Below, in pieces: positions 18,640-26,999 of a stretch of DNA of 64,000 nucleotides. The position numbers and the translations under genes were made by a program. Origin of the DNA: Streptomyces sp. V4I2. Its GTDB lineage: Bacteria; Actinomycetota; Actinomycetes; Streptomycetales; Streptomycetaceae. The stretch covers positions 124,001 through 188,000 of the forward strand of contig NZ_JAUSZM010000003.1 of the NCBI RefSeq assembly GCF_030817655.1, written 5' to 3'. The notes below the pieces were generated by a model that was given only the letters and a program-made list of their open reading frames with translations, did not search any database and was not told the DNA's origin. Position 1 is the stretch's first letter. Each line of letters opens with the position of its first letter.

Positions 18640-18843
18640 CGCTCGCCGCGGTCACCGGCGAGGCCGAGCGCAGAGCTGATGGAGCGTCACTCCCTGCAGC
18701 AAGGCGGGAAGGCGTACGCGGTCCCACACGAATCTGAGCACTTGCAATCGAACGCCGTGGTGACGCTCCGCGACCGCACCGCTGAGTAGGCCCGGAGCGC
18801 GGTGCCGGGATTGCTCCCGGTCCGTTTCTCCGGACCTCTCGCC

Positions 18844-18877
18844 GAACCCGCCGTGCGCCTCTCAACGCAACGGGCTC
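18844..18877 (-). ncRNA. group II intron domain V (copy 2)
   Basis: Identical to the domain V at 16319-16352, on the other strand. Confidence 0.85.
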
Positions 18878-18893
18878 TCCCCGGTCTCTGCCG

Positions 18894-20369
18894 TCAGGTG
18901 TGGTTGATACCGGCCCAGGGGTTGGGGATCCTCGACGCCCGGTAGCGGTAACGGGTAACCGTCACCGTCTCAAGGTCGAAGAGTTCGATCCCGTCCGCAT
19001 GTGGGCGACGCCAGCCCCCGTGGGGGTTGGCGAGCCACCGGCGAACGTCCTTCCATCTCCAGCGATGCAGAGCTCTCAGCCACCGGACCACCCGCCACCA
19101 GACGAAGTACTCCAGTTTGCTGAAGGTGTGTTTCGCTACTGCGTGCTTGAAGTAGTTGGCCCAGCCGCGCATGATCTGGTTGAGCCGGATCAGCACGTCC
19201 CTGGGAGGGTGTTGCGACGTCCTGTGCGTCAGGGCACGGATCTTCGCCTTCAACGACCGGAGGGGCCGGTCGGCGATGAAGGTGTAGACGTACCACTTGT
19301 CGCTGGTTCCCTGCTTGCGGCGCCACTGGATGCGGAACCCCAAGAAGTCGAACCCGTCGCTCATGTGCACGATGCGGGTCTTGGCCGGTGACAGCCGAAG
19401 ACCCAAGGGCTCCAGCACATGAGCGATGTCTTCGCGCAGCGTTTCGACGTCGTCGCGGGTGCCGTGCACGAGGACGACGAAGTCGTCCGCGTAACGAACG
19501 ACCCGCCACCTGGGCAGGCCCAGGTACCGACGCCGGTCCCGCCGGGAGCCGGTGCTCAGCTCCCCGCCGCTCTTCCACGGCCCGTGCAGGTGCTCATCGA
19601 GCGCCGACAGGACGATGTTGAAGATCAGCGGTGAGAGGATCCCGCCTTGCGGGGTGCCGGTGTGGGTGTCCCGATACTGGCCGTCCTCGGTGAGGACACC
19701 AGCCTTCAAGAACGCCTTGACCAGCTCCAGTACGCGCTTGTCCTTGACTCTGGCCCGCACCGCGTCCATGACGGAGCGGTGCGAGACGTTGTCGAAGGCC
19801 GCCTCGATATCCGCGTCCAGCACCCATCGGTAGCCTCGGGTGCCGAAGTAATGGATCTCGGCGATCGCGTCCTGGGCCCGCCGGGCGGGACGGAACCCGT
19901 AGGAGACCGGCTCGAAGTCGGCCTCGAAGATGGGCTCCAGCACCAGTTTCAGTGCCGCCTGGACCAGGCGGTCCTCCACCCGGGGAATCCCGAGCTTGCG
20001 GACCTTCCCCGAGCCGCCAGGCTTGGGGATCTTGCGCTCGCGTGCCGGCATCGGGCTCCAGGCCCGTGCCTTGAGACGCTCACGCACCTCGGCCAGGAAG
20101 ACGGGGACGCCGATCTCGGACTCGATCCAGACGACCGTACGGCCGTCCACGCCGGGAGTCCGCGCTCCCTGATTACCCGCGACCCGGTCCCACGCGATGC
20201 GCAGGGTGGCCGGGTCGTGCACGAAGTTGAACAGGTCGTCGAACCTGCGGCCCGGTTCGGCCGCCGCCCAACGGTGAAGCTTGGCCTGCATCTCCGATAC
20301 CCGCTGACGAGGCCCCAGTTCGGGGTCCGTCGACGGAGCACCGCCGTTCGGCGGCGCGTCTTCCGGCAT
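18894..20369 (-). CDS. ltrA: group II intron reverse transcriptase/maturase, second copy
   Basis: 491 residues, identical to the protein of copy 1, with the YADD catalytic motif and maturase domain intact. Both copies appear functional, so either could drive mobility in trans for the other. Confidence 0.95.
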   Translation of the reverse strand: MPEDAPPNGGAPSTDPELGPRQRVSEMQAKLHRWAAAEPGRRFDDLFNFVHDPATLRIAWDRVAGNQGARTPGVDGRTVVWIESEIGVPVFLAEVRERLKARAWSPMPARERKIPKPGGSGKVRKLGIPRVEDRLVQAALKLVLEPIFEADFEPVSYGFRPARRAQDAIAEIHYFGTRGYRWVLDADIEAAFDNVSHRSVMDAVRARVKDKRVLELVKAFLKAGVLTEDGQYRDTHTGTPQGGILSPLIFNIVLSALDEHLHGPWKSGGELSTGSRRDRRRYLGLPRWRVVRYADDFVVLVHGTRDDVETLREDIAHVLEPLGLRLSPAKTRIVHMSDGFDFLGFRIQWRRKQGTSDKWYVYTFIADRPLRSLKAKIRALTHRTSQHPPRDVLIRLNQIMRGWANYFKHAVAKHTFSKLEYFVWWRVVRWLRALHRWRWKDVRRWLANPHGGWRRPHADGIELFDLETVTVTRYRYRASRIPNPWAGINHT

Positions 20370-21145
20370 TGCAGCATCCTTCCCTTCTCGAAACCGCTGC
20401 CGCCCTTCCCCATGTGACCGGCTTTCCCGGCCTCGGAGTACTACGGCGGCTCCGCCCCGTCACGGACCGATCAGTCGTCGGTGGACTCAGCCCCATCACC
20501 ACCACCGGGCGCGGCGTGCGGGGCGAGGACCGGGACGGTTCCCGTGTTCACTGTGGTTCGCTCGATGAAGGAGGAGCCCGACTGTGTCCCTGTGGCATCG
20601 CCGCGAGTACGCCGCAGACCTTCCCCACGGCCTCCCGGGCAGCTCTTGAATACCGCCCCAGGAGTTCACCGGATCACCCGAAAGGGCGACCCGGATACGC
20701 GCCACACCCGGCCCAGATCCACCAGGTTCGAGCCGGTGTCGCTTTAAGAGACGTAAAAAAAACGCCGGTTCCTCGCGTACTCCTCTCCATCACGCTCGCC
20801 GGACCCGCACCATCTGGCAGTACTGGCACGTCCCGGCTTTGTCAGGGCTGCTTCCTGCCCTCCCCGGCACCACCCGGATCAGGCTGCCCTCAGCTTCAAC
20901 AACCCTGCTGCGACAGGGCGTTGGCGCAGGTTTTCCACCTCCACTCGAACCAACAGCGCCTCACGGCGCAACCAAGATCTGTGCCAGAGCCGAGTTTGGG
21001 AGTCACTCACGGCCCGCCGGGTGGTTTGTGCGACGTCCCGTGAGTAGTTGAGGTACAGGAAACCCTGGCGAGATTGATCTTGGTCGGAACGACTGGCCGA
21101 GGAAACGCGGTCGGGCGTTCCGGACGAACGGCTACAGCTCCGCGG

Positions 21146-21664
21146 TCAGAGCTCGCCGCGGCGTGCGAGCTGCTTCACCGCGTTCTCACGGATGATCTCG
21201 TTCTCGTCGTCGCGCAACCCCTCGAGGGCTTCCCGGGCCTCCGGGCCGGGAATGCCGCCGAGCGCCCAGATCGCCTTCACCGCGAGCGCCCGGCAGTCGT
21301 CGAAGTCCAGGTACTCGGGAACCCAGCGAGTCGCCAAGACCAGCGTCGGCACCGTCTTGGGCGAGCGGAGCTTGCCCAGCATGGACACGATGTCCTCGTG
21401 CTCCCTGTGCCATTCGGCAGGGAACAGCTCGATCAACGGCTCCATGAACTCCTCGACCGAGGCGTCGGCGGCGCCATGGACGATCAACGCCATCTCGACG
21501 TCGTCGGCGTCCCGGCGCTCCATGGCGTCCCGGAGCAGCCGGAGCGCCAGGGCCCCACCGTCGGACTCGCCGAAGTGGGCGAGCACCTCGTCGAGCGTGC
21601 GCGTCCGACCCACACCTGGTACGAACACCAGGCCCATGATCAGATCCTGCTCCTCAGGGGTCAT
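21146..21664 (-). CDS. HEAT-repeat-like protein
   Basis: About 172 residues from the ATG at 21664, which follows GGGAGGTGG; an upstream start would add 6 residues. Alpha-helical, with C-terminal repeats of HEAT type (CRALAVKAIWALGGIPGPEAREALEGLRDDENEIIRENAVKQLARRGEL). Such stand-alone HEAT proteins are frequent among immunity proteins of polymorphic toxin loci and as scaffold proteins in actinobacteria. No toxin gene is adjacent here, so the role is open. Confidence 0.6.
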   Translation of the reverse strand: MTPEEQDLIMGLVFVPGVGRTRTLDEVLAHFGESDGGALALRLLRDAMERRDADDVEMALIVHGAADASVEEFMEPLIELFPAEWHREHEDIVSMLGKLRSPKTVPTLVLATRWVPEYLDFDDCRALAVKAIWALGGIPGPEAREALEGLRDDENEIIRENAVKQLARRGEL

Positions 21665-21792
21665 CGCCTGACCACCTCCCATGCGTTGAACGCCCCAGGT
21701 CTTGGGTGGACCCTAGCAAGATCATTCTCAGCAGGTGCCTCCCGACCTCGTGAACATCGGCCTGGCCGCCAACAGGGCGCCTTCTGAGCTCA

Positions 21793-21850
21793 TCGACAAA
21801 CGACTCCCGTTCTCGCGAACAGAGCCAGAGCTCATTCTGAAACGATCAGT
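21793..21850 (-). repeat. short remnant sharing blocks with both ends of the IS5-family element
   Basis: On the minus strand CTGATCGTTTCAGAATGAG (compare 13243-13261) is joined directly to a block close to 14109-14150 (CTCTGGCT, CGAGAACGG, AGTCGTT, GTCGA). The roughly 850 bp between these blocks in the IS5-family element is missing. It is either an internally deleted, MITE-like derivative or a shared end structure. Confidence 0.5.
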
Positions 21851-22380
21851 TAACCTCGGGAAGCCGGAGCCGGATGTTCCCAGGTGAGCAAGTCGTAGGT
21901 CCGTCCCTTGTCGGTGACTGTCTCTGGTTTGACGTCGGTGAGGCGGAAGCCTGCGGATCTGGCGACGGCGATGCTGGGGTGGTTGTCGGGCTCGATCTCG
22001 AGGATCACCCGGGTCAGGCCCGCCGTGTGGTGCGCGTACTCGGTCATAGTTCGAAGAGCTCGCGCTGCGAGGCGCTGGCCTCGGTGGGCGGCGCCCACGA
22101 TATAGCCGATGCCACCAGTGGTCAGGTTGAGCAGGACTTCTCCCATGGCCTGTTGCCCGTCGGTCGTGATGGCCAGGTGGATGCGCTCGTGTCCGCGCCG
22201 TGCCTGGTGCGCGCTGTGCAAGTAGCGCCGTGCGGCGGCCTGGTCGAACGGCGACTCCAAGGGGGTCCGGTAGGCGACGTCGGGGTCGTCGAACAGCTCG
22301 TGCAAGACGGCGAGGTCGTCGCTCGTCCATTCCCGAAGCAACAGGCCATGAGCGGTGAGCCGGAGGGGATGCATGTCCAT
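21850..22380 (-). CDS. GNAT-family N-acetyltransferase
   Basis: 176 residues. RimJ/RimL-type GNAT pattern: LTAHGLLLREWTSDDLAVLHELFDDPDVA at the N-terminus, GEVLLNLTTGGIGYIVGAAHRGQRLAARAL (acetyl-CoA binding, with a Q/R-x-x-G/A-like turn), and EIEPDNHPSIAVARSAGFRLT near the end. It transfers acetyl from acetyl-CoA to an amine of unknown identity. The stop codon coincides with the IS5-like remnant boundary, so the last residues may have been altered by that event. Confidence 0.8.
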   Translation of the reverse strand: MDMHPLRLTAHGLLLREWTSDDLAVLHELFDDPDVAYRTPLESPFDQAAARRYLHSAHQARRGHERIHLAITTDGQQAMGEVLLNLTTGGIGYIVGAAHRGQRLAARALRTMTEYAHHTAGLTRVILEIEPDNHPSIAVARSAGFRLTDVKPETVTDKGRTYDLLTWEHPAPASRG

Positions 22381-22552
22381 GGGCCCGTCATTCTGCCCTG
22401 AAGTCGCTTGCTCGTTCGGGTGATCACGGGACTGGCGGGCGGTATTTGGCTGATCCTGTAACCCGGCACGTGATCAGTACGAAGGTTGTGGGGGATGGGT
22501 CTGCTGCACGCTGCCCAGCGCGAGACGCTCGCGGTGGCCTCGTGCGGCGAGA

Positions 22553-22587
22553 CTGAAGCCCCGCGCAATTTGTCATGCGGGGCTCAG
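22553..22587. terminator. hairpin terminator
   Basis: CTGAAGCCCCGC pairs with GCGGGGCTCAG around a 12-nt loop. It lies just beyond the istB remnant and probably ends its transcript. Confidence 0.5.
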
Positions 22588-22595
22588 ACACCCCT

Positions 22596-22733
22596 TCAGG
22601 ACTTGCGGTGCTTCTCCTGGGTCTTCTTGAAGCGGAAGCTGTCGGTGCCGGTCTCGACGATGTGCGCGTTGAAGGTCACCCGGTCCACGATCGCCGCGCA
22701 GAGCCGGGGATCGGTGAACGTCTGCTTCCACTC
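22596..22733 (-). pseudogene. istB: C-terminal end of IS21-family IstB ATPase
   Basis: Minus strand: EWKQTFTDPRLCAAIVDRVTF followed by NAHIVETGTDSFRFKKTQ, the IstB C-terminus. The remaining upstream part lies at 26397-26498, on the far side of the recombinase element. Joining S154 of that frame to this EW restores PFSEWKQTF, so the element inserted between these two codons. Confidence 0.8.
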
Positions 22734-22872
22734 ATCTGGGGCTGGCACATGTTCCTTTTCGAGGATCGCCGCTGCCACCGGCCCGTATCCATCTCCTGCG
22801 GTCCTCGTTGGTCTTCACGGTGGTGCTCGGATTCTCCAGGCGCTGCCTTGATCGGTCAGGTGCGAGGAAGGT

Positions 22873-23943
22873 GTGCCGGTGACATCCCAGTTGCGGGTGA
22901 TCGAGGGTGGTGCCGTCCTGCTGGAGCCGGTGACTGCCGATCCGTGGGAGTTCCAGGCCGAGTGTGTCGAGGCGTTCGTTGCCTCGTGGAGGGCCCGCGG
23001 GTTCAGCCCGGTGACAGTCGAGAATGACATTGGCCTGCTGGAACGGACGCTGAACGCGCTGGGCCGACCCGCGTGGGACGTCACTCCGGAGGACATCGAT
23101 CGCGTCGTCGGTGACTTGGCCCTCGCGGGGCGGGCGGCTTCGACCCGGCGCGAGTATGTGCAGATCTTCAAGGGTTTCCATCGGTTCCTGCAGGTCCGCA
23201 AGGCCGTTGAGATTGAAGCGGGGTTCGGCGTCCGTCTGGTCTGCCCGGTGGACGAGTTCAACGCCTCACGGCATGTCGGGGACGACTCCCCGGCTCAATT
23301 GCCGCCGCCGACCCCGGAACGGGTGGCGGAGTTCTTCGATTTCCTCAAGGCCCGGATCGCCACTGCCCGCAAGTACGGGCCCGCGGCCCGGGACTATGCA
23401 ATGTTCCGGACCCTGTATCACGCCGGCCTGCGCTCGGAAGAAGCCTCCCTGCTGGAGCGTCCCGACGTCCACTTCTCGCGGGGCCCGTTCGGAAAACTCC
23501 ACGTACGTTTTGGCAAAGGCGCCCGCACTTCCGGCCCCAGGCCGCGCTGGGTGCCCATGCTGGACGGCCTCGACCTCGTCCTGCACTGGTTCCTCGACGA
23601 CGTGCGGGGCAAGTTCCCCAACTCGCCGGTGCTGTTCGCGGACGAGTCCGGCGGCAGCCTGCACCGCGGGACGATCCGCAACCGCCTGCGCTATCTGATG
23701 GAACTCGAAGGACGTCCGGCCACCGACCGGTTCAGCCCGCATGCCCTGCGGCGGGCCTGCGCGACCCACAACTACGAACGCGGTGTGGACCTCGTGGCGA
23801 TCCAGCAACTCCTCGGTCACTGGACGGTCAGCTCGACCATGCGATACGTCCGGCCGTCCGCGACGTTCATCGAGGACGCCTATCGCCGCGCGGTGACCAC
23901 CACGCTGAGCGAACTCACCGCCGAGGAAGGCAGCCCCGCATGA
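22873..23943 (+). CDS. tyrosine recombinase (TnpA-like)
   Basis: 356 residues. An N-terminal SAM-like core-binding domain (VEAFVASWRARGFSPVTVENDIGLLERTLNAL) precedes a catalytic domain with LYHAGLRSEEASLL (first Arg), HALRRACATHNYE (His-x-x-Arg) and LLGHWTVSSTMRYVRPS (His and nucleophilic Tyr). All catalytic residues are present, so it should cut and rejoin DNA. It overlaps the next gene by ATGA. It is the first gene of the element and the likely integrase. Confidence 0.9.
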   Translation: MPVTSQLRVIEGGAVLLEPVTADPWEFQAECVEAFVASWRARGFSPVTVENDIGLLERTLNALGRPAWDVTPEDIDRVVGDLALAGRAASTRREYVQIFKGFHRFLQVRKAVEIEAGFGVRLVCPVDEFNASRHVGDDSPAQLPPPTPERVAEFFDFLKARIATARKYGPAARDYAMFRTLYHAGLRSEEASLLERPDVHFSRGPFGKLHVRFGKGARTSGPRPRWVPMLDGLDLVLHWFLDDVRGKFPNSPVLFADESGGSLHRGTIRNRLRYLMELEGRPATDRFSPHALRRACATHNYERGVDLVAIQQLLGHWTVSSTMRYVRPSATFIEDAYRRAVTTTLSELTAEEGSPA

Positions 23944-24254
23944 AGATCCGATGGCGCCTGCGGATGGCCGCCGCCCAGCGCGAGGTCTGGACCGGCACCC
24001 AACTGCAGCGGCTCCTGGCCGAACGTGCCGGCCTGCAGATGTCCTCCGCGTCGGTGTCCGCGCTGTTCACCAAGGAGCCCTCCCAGGTGAAGATGTCCAC
24101 CCTGATCGCCTTGTGCACCGCACTGGAATGCACTCCCAACGACCTGTTCGAGGTCGACACCACCCCCGTCGAGCGTCCTGCCGCCCCACCGCGGCCAGCC
24201 GCTGACCTGCCCAAGGCGGTCTCAGCCCGCGGCCGTTCGATGCCGCCGCTCTGA
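23940..24254 (+). CDS. small XRE-type helix-turn-helix protein
   Basis: 104 residues. A Cro/C1-type HTH (QLQRLLAERAGLQMSSASVSALFTKEPSQVKMSTLIALCTALECTPNDLFEVD), then a Pro/Ala-rich tail. It overlaps the recombinase by 4 bp, so expression is coupled. It could act as regulator or directionality factor of the element; neither is proven. Confidence 0.8.
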   Translation: MKIRWRLRMAAAQREVWTGTQLQRLLAERAGLQMSSASVSALFTKEPSQVKMSTLIALCTALECTPNDLFEVDTTPVERPAAPPRPAADLPKAVSARGRSMPPL

Positions 24255-24267
24255 CCCGGGTGGCATC

Positions 24268-25905
24268 GTGGGCATCAAACAGAGCGACTGCGTCGGCTGC
24301 GGAGCCCCGGTCGGCATCATCGACCGGCAGTACTGCTGTCGCTGCACCGCCCGGCAGAAGGAAGCGGCGGCCCAGGCCGCGTGCCCCCGCTGCGGCCAGC
24401 AGCGTGTCCTCCAGGAAGACACCGGCCGGTGCATCACCTGCTCACGCGTATGCACCACCTGCGGCCATCCGGTCAGAGACAAAACAGCGACGTTGTGCCG
24501 GGACTGCTCGCGCAAGACGGAACGCGACGCCGCCAAGGCGCCCTGTCCTCGGTGCAGTCGGCCCGGCTATCTGCGCGAGGACACCGGCTGGTGCGGGCAC
24601 TGCTCGCGTCCCCGCCAGACCAAGCAGCCGCCCCGGCCCTGCCGCGAATGCGGCCGCGTGCGACGGCATGCCGGGCTGGGACTGTGCTCAGCCTGCTGGC
24701 AGCGTCACCCCGACCGGCCCTTCATCCGGGCCGAGAACCTGATCGCTGAACTTGCCGAACCCCCGGACTGGCTGCGGGACTTCACCGCCGACCTCGCTGC
24801 CAAGTACTGCGTCAGCCGCGCATGCACGATGATCACCTCCCTGGGACGACTTCTCCTGGACGAGCAACTCAACCACCCGCAGGCTCTGCTCGAACGCTCC
24901 CGTCGTTCGGGACGCTCGATGGGCTCCCTCGCCCGCGCGCTGGAAACCTTCTTCACCGGTCACGGCATGGCCATGGCCACCGATCAGGCCAAACGGCTCG
25001 CGGCCGGCCGCCGACAGCGCCGCATCGATGCCGTCCCCGAGACCCTGAGGCCAACGGTGGACGCATTCGCCGACTTCATGATGCGCTCGCGGGAGAGGGC
25101 CCGCCGTGCCGGAACACGACCTCGCAGCGACGGAACCATCGAGGCGGCACTGGCCATCATGCGTGACCTCGCCCGCTTCCTCGCCGGTGAGCGTGGAAAG
25201 CAGGACTGGGCGCTGACCGATGTCCACGACATCGAAGCCTTCCTCGCCGGCTCGCCCCAGGCCCGGAAACGTCGGCTGGTCGTGCTCGGGCAGTTCTTCC
25301 GTTTCGCGCGTTCCCGGAAGATCGTGCTCGTCGATCCCTCCCGCGGTCTGGCCTCCCAAGGGCCGAGCGGCTTCACCGGAGCGACGCTGACACTCGACCA
25401 GCAGCGCGTTCTGTTCCGTCGCTGGACCACTGGTCCGGCTGTCCACCCGCACGAGGCTTTGCTGGGCATGCTCGCGCTGTTGCACGGCGCCTCAAGCCGC
25501 GAGGTCAAGATGCTGCAGACCGCTGACCTCGACCCTCACGCCCGGACTACCCGGCTCGGCGACCGTCCGCATCCGGTTCCCTTGGATCCGGCGTCGTGGG
25601 CAGTGTTGGAACGCTGTCTGGCTCATCGCGAAGCCCAGCGGACAGACAATCCCCACGTCATGGTCACCCGCCAGACGAAGTCCGGCCGGGGCCCGGCGTC
25701 CACCGCCTATGTCAGTCACGTCCTCGACGCCTGCGGCTTCCCGCCCCGAATGATCCGCTGCACTCGACTGCTTGACCTGGTCAACACCATGGACCCCAAA
25801 CTCGTCGCCGCCGCATTCGGCATGGACCCCGAGGCCACCATGATCTATCTGTCTGATCGCGTCGACGAGACCCGCTTGTCAGAGTGGGAGACGACCAAGG
25901 ACTGA
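24268..25905 (+). CDS. zinc-finger protein with degenerate tyrosine-recombinase domain
   Basis: 545 residues. The first 150 carry at least six CxxC-type pairs (CVGCGAP, CCRC, CPRCGQQ, CTTCGHP, CPRCSRP, CRECGRV), forming several zinc ribbons. The C-terminal half has the layout of a phage integrase: a core-binding region at about 250-340, then LLHGASSREVKMLQTADLD. The His-x-x-Arg box is replaced (MIRCTRLLDLV) and the LGH box reads FGM, while a Tyr remains in TMIYLSDRVDE. Probably catalytically dead and a DNA-binding partner of the first recombinase. It starts at a GTG 13 bp after the HTH gene. Confidence 0.75.
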   Translation: MGIKQSDCVGCGAPVGIIDRQYCCRCTARQKEAAAQAACPRCGQQRVLQEDTGRCITCSRVCTTCGHPVRDKTATLCRDCSRKTERDAAKAPCPRCSRPGYLREDTGWCGHCSRPRQTKQPPRPCRECGRVRRHAGLGLCSACWQRHPDRPFIRAENLIAELAEPPDWLRDFTADLAAKYCVSRACTMITSLGRLLLDEQLNHPQALLERSRRSGRSMGSLARALETFFTGHGMAMATDQAKRLAAGRRQRRIDAVPETLRPTVDAFADFMMRSRERARRAGTRPRSDGTIEAALAIMRDLARFLAGERGKQDWALTDVHDIEAFLAGSPQARKRRLVVLGQFFRFARSRKIVLVDPSRGLASQGPSGFTGATLTLDQQRVLFRRWTTGPAVHPHEALLGMLALLHGASSREVKMLQTADLDPHARTTRLGDRPHPVPLDPASWAVLERCLAHREAQRTDNPHVMVTRQTKSGRGPASTAYVSHVLDACGFPPRMIRCTRLLDLVNTMDPKLVAAAFGMDPEATMIYLSDRVDETRLSEWETTKD

Positions 25906-25912
25906 CCTCTGG

Positions 25913-26308
25913 TCAGAGTTCGTAGGGGTAGAGAGCGATCTTCTCGCGCTCGATGAAGAGCTCGACCCAGGTGCCGGCAACACCTTCGGGCAGCTGATCG
26001 GCAAGGTCCAACAGGATAGTTGTGCCGTCCAGGTCCAGCAGGGCGGCACCATCCTCTGTGAGGCTCAACCGGCCCCGCATCACAACGCAATGCCCGCCAG
26101 TCCGGAGCCTAGGACCGATACCGGCAGCTGGCTTGGCGTTCCGCCCCCAGACGATGTCCTCGTCGATGGTCCACTCGACGTGGTACTCACCAGGCTCTGC
26201 GGCCCGGTCCCCGCACCACCGGACTGCCGTGTGACCGAACGAGGTTCGGACATCGGCCAGCCAGGAGGTTCCGGGAAACCTCGCGACCTTCACCAGTTCG
26301 ATCAGCAC
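25913..26308 (-). CDS. hypothetical passenger protein of the recombinase element
   Basis: About 131 residues from the GTG at 26308; the frame stays open upstream but that part looks non-coding. Soluble, beta-rich and acidic (GEYHVEWTIDEDIVWGRNAKPA, CVVMRGRLSLTEDGAALLDLDGTTILLDL). No family recognised. It is convergent with the recombinase operon (7 bp between stops) and lies within the element boundaries, so it travels with it. Possible roles include immunity or antitoxin-like protection; this is unproven. Confidence 0.55.
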   Translation of the reverse strand: MLIELVKVARFPGTSWLADVRTSFGHTAVRWCGDRAAEPGEYHVEWTIDEDIVWGRNAKPAAGIGPRLRTGGHCVVMRGRLSLTEDGAALLDLDGTTILLDLADQLPEGVAGTWVELFIEREKIALYPYEL

Positions 26309-26396
26309 GGGTCGATCATGCAGTATCCGAGGCGCCACCGGAACCTGTGAAGTTTCGGCGCTGCCTGGCACAGGTTCGCCGGAACATGTGCGCTTT

Positions 26397-26498
26397 CGAG
26401 AACGGGGCATTCGAAGCAATGGCGATCGCGCGTCGTTCCTCGCGTTCGGTGAACACCTGGAACAGCAGCTTCGCCCCGGCCTTGTCCAGGTCGAGGTG
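26397..26498 (-). pseudogene. istB: internal fragment of IstB
   Basis: Minus strand: DLDKAGAKLLFQVFTEREER then RAIAIASNAPFS, the segment of IstB just before the sensor region. It runs into the recombinase element at 26396 and, upstream, into the 3' end of a group II intron. Confidence 0.75.
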
Positions 26499-26600
26499 TT
26501 GGGTCGGGGACGGGACGCCGTGCACCGTTTCGGGTGTCGGTTTTCCCGTCCCCGCCCGCCGAACCGGACGTGCCCGTTGGCCGAGCATCCGGCTCTCCAC
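26499..26600 (-). mobile_element. 3' end remnant of a second, unrelated group II intron
   Basis: The minus strand of 26561-26595 reads as a domain V: GAGCCGGATGC at the 5' side, GCACGTCCGGTTC at the 3' side, complementary to each other, 35 nt in all. A domain VI-like GC stem follows and then istB coding sequence. No maturase gene remains. It differs from the 14.2/18.8-kb intron type, so istB was hit separately by a different intron. Confidence 0.6.
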
Positions 26601-26613
26601 GTGATCCGCTGGA

Positions 26614-26937
26614 TCAGGCGAGGTATTCGCTGACCTGGCCGACGAAGGCCACATCGTCGTGGCTGGTCCGGCGAAAGCGCGCCTTCTCCGGATCAACCTC
26701 ATCGAGCAGGGCCGGGAGGACCCGGACGTCGTCACCATGCGGGAAGGCGGGTAGAGCCCAGATGGTGATGGTCGTGCGCGCGGCGGTGACCGTTTTCTCG
26801 TCACACTCTTCGCCGCAGGGGCGCGGGCCGGGCGGACAGTGGCCGCCGCCGCAGACACCAGGCGTGCACCGGCCGGCCGGAACCGCCCGACGTGTCCTGC
26901 AGTCCGCCGGCCCCGGACACCGCCACTCCCCCGCCAT
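26614..26937 (-). CDS. hypothetical protein with Cys-rich N-terminal half
   Basis: About 107 residues from the ATG at 26937; the start is uncertain. The N-terminal half is Cys/Pro/Gly-rich (CPGPADCRTRR, CTPGVCGGGHCPPG, CGEECDEK); the C-terminal half is ordinary globular sequence (ALPAFPHGDDVRVLPALLDE, RRTSHDDVAFVGQVSEYLA). The C-terminal part looks like a genuine protein end. No family recognised. The intron remnant begins immediately after the stop. Confidence 0.45.
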   Translation of the reverse strand: MAGEWRCPGPADCRTRRAVPAGRCTPGVCGGGHCPPGPRPCGEECDEKTVTAARTTITIWALPAFPHGDDVRVLPALLDEVDPEKARFRRTSHDDVAFVGQVSEYLA

Positions 26938-26960
26938 CGCGCACCCGCGTACGCCGGACG

Positions 26961-26992
26961 GCGCGCCCGGCCCGTGAAAGGGCCGGGCGCGC
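26961..26992. terminator. strong hairpin terminator
   Basis: 13-bp perfect stem GCGCGCCCGGCCC / GGGCCGGGCGCGC with loop GTGAAA, right after the lamin-tail gene. Confidence 0.75.
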
Positions 26993-26999
26993 CGCCGCG

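Larger units (their letters stand above)
18779..20988 (-). mobile_element. group II intron, copy 2 (inverted)
   Basis: Exact mirror of 14208-16417 (positions sum to 35196). The pair forms a 2.2-kb inverted repeat enclosing the ISL3 transposase and the 155-residue gene. On its 5' side the flank differs from copy 1, so it is an independent insertion or duplication and not an assembly echo. Confidence 0.85.
22734..26396. mobile_element. tyrosine-recombinase element (Tn554-like gene trio) inserted in istB
   Basis: About 3.66 kb. Both ends are defined by the istB frame they split. Near each end is an inverted motif: GGCACATGTTCC at the left (22742-22753) and GGAACATGTGCG at the right (26381-26392). 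Contents: an active-looking tyrosine recombinase, a small HTH protein and a zinc-finger recombinase-like protein on the plus strand, and one passenger gene on the minus strand. The gene plan recalls Tn554 (tnpA, tnpB, tnpC), but gene order and small-protein type differ. No recognised resistance gene is carried. Confidence 0.7.

Noticed and set aside
16990..18720. GCAGAGCTG...GGAGCG similarity on both sides of the ISL3 transposase considered as IS ends
   Set aside because: The matches are in direct, not inverted, orientation and imperfect, so they were not used to set element ends.
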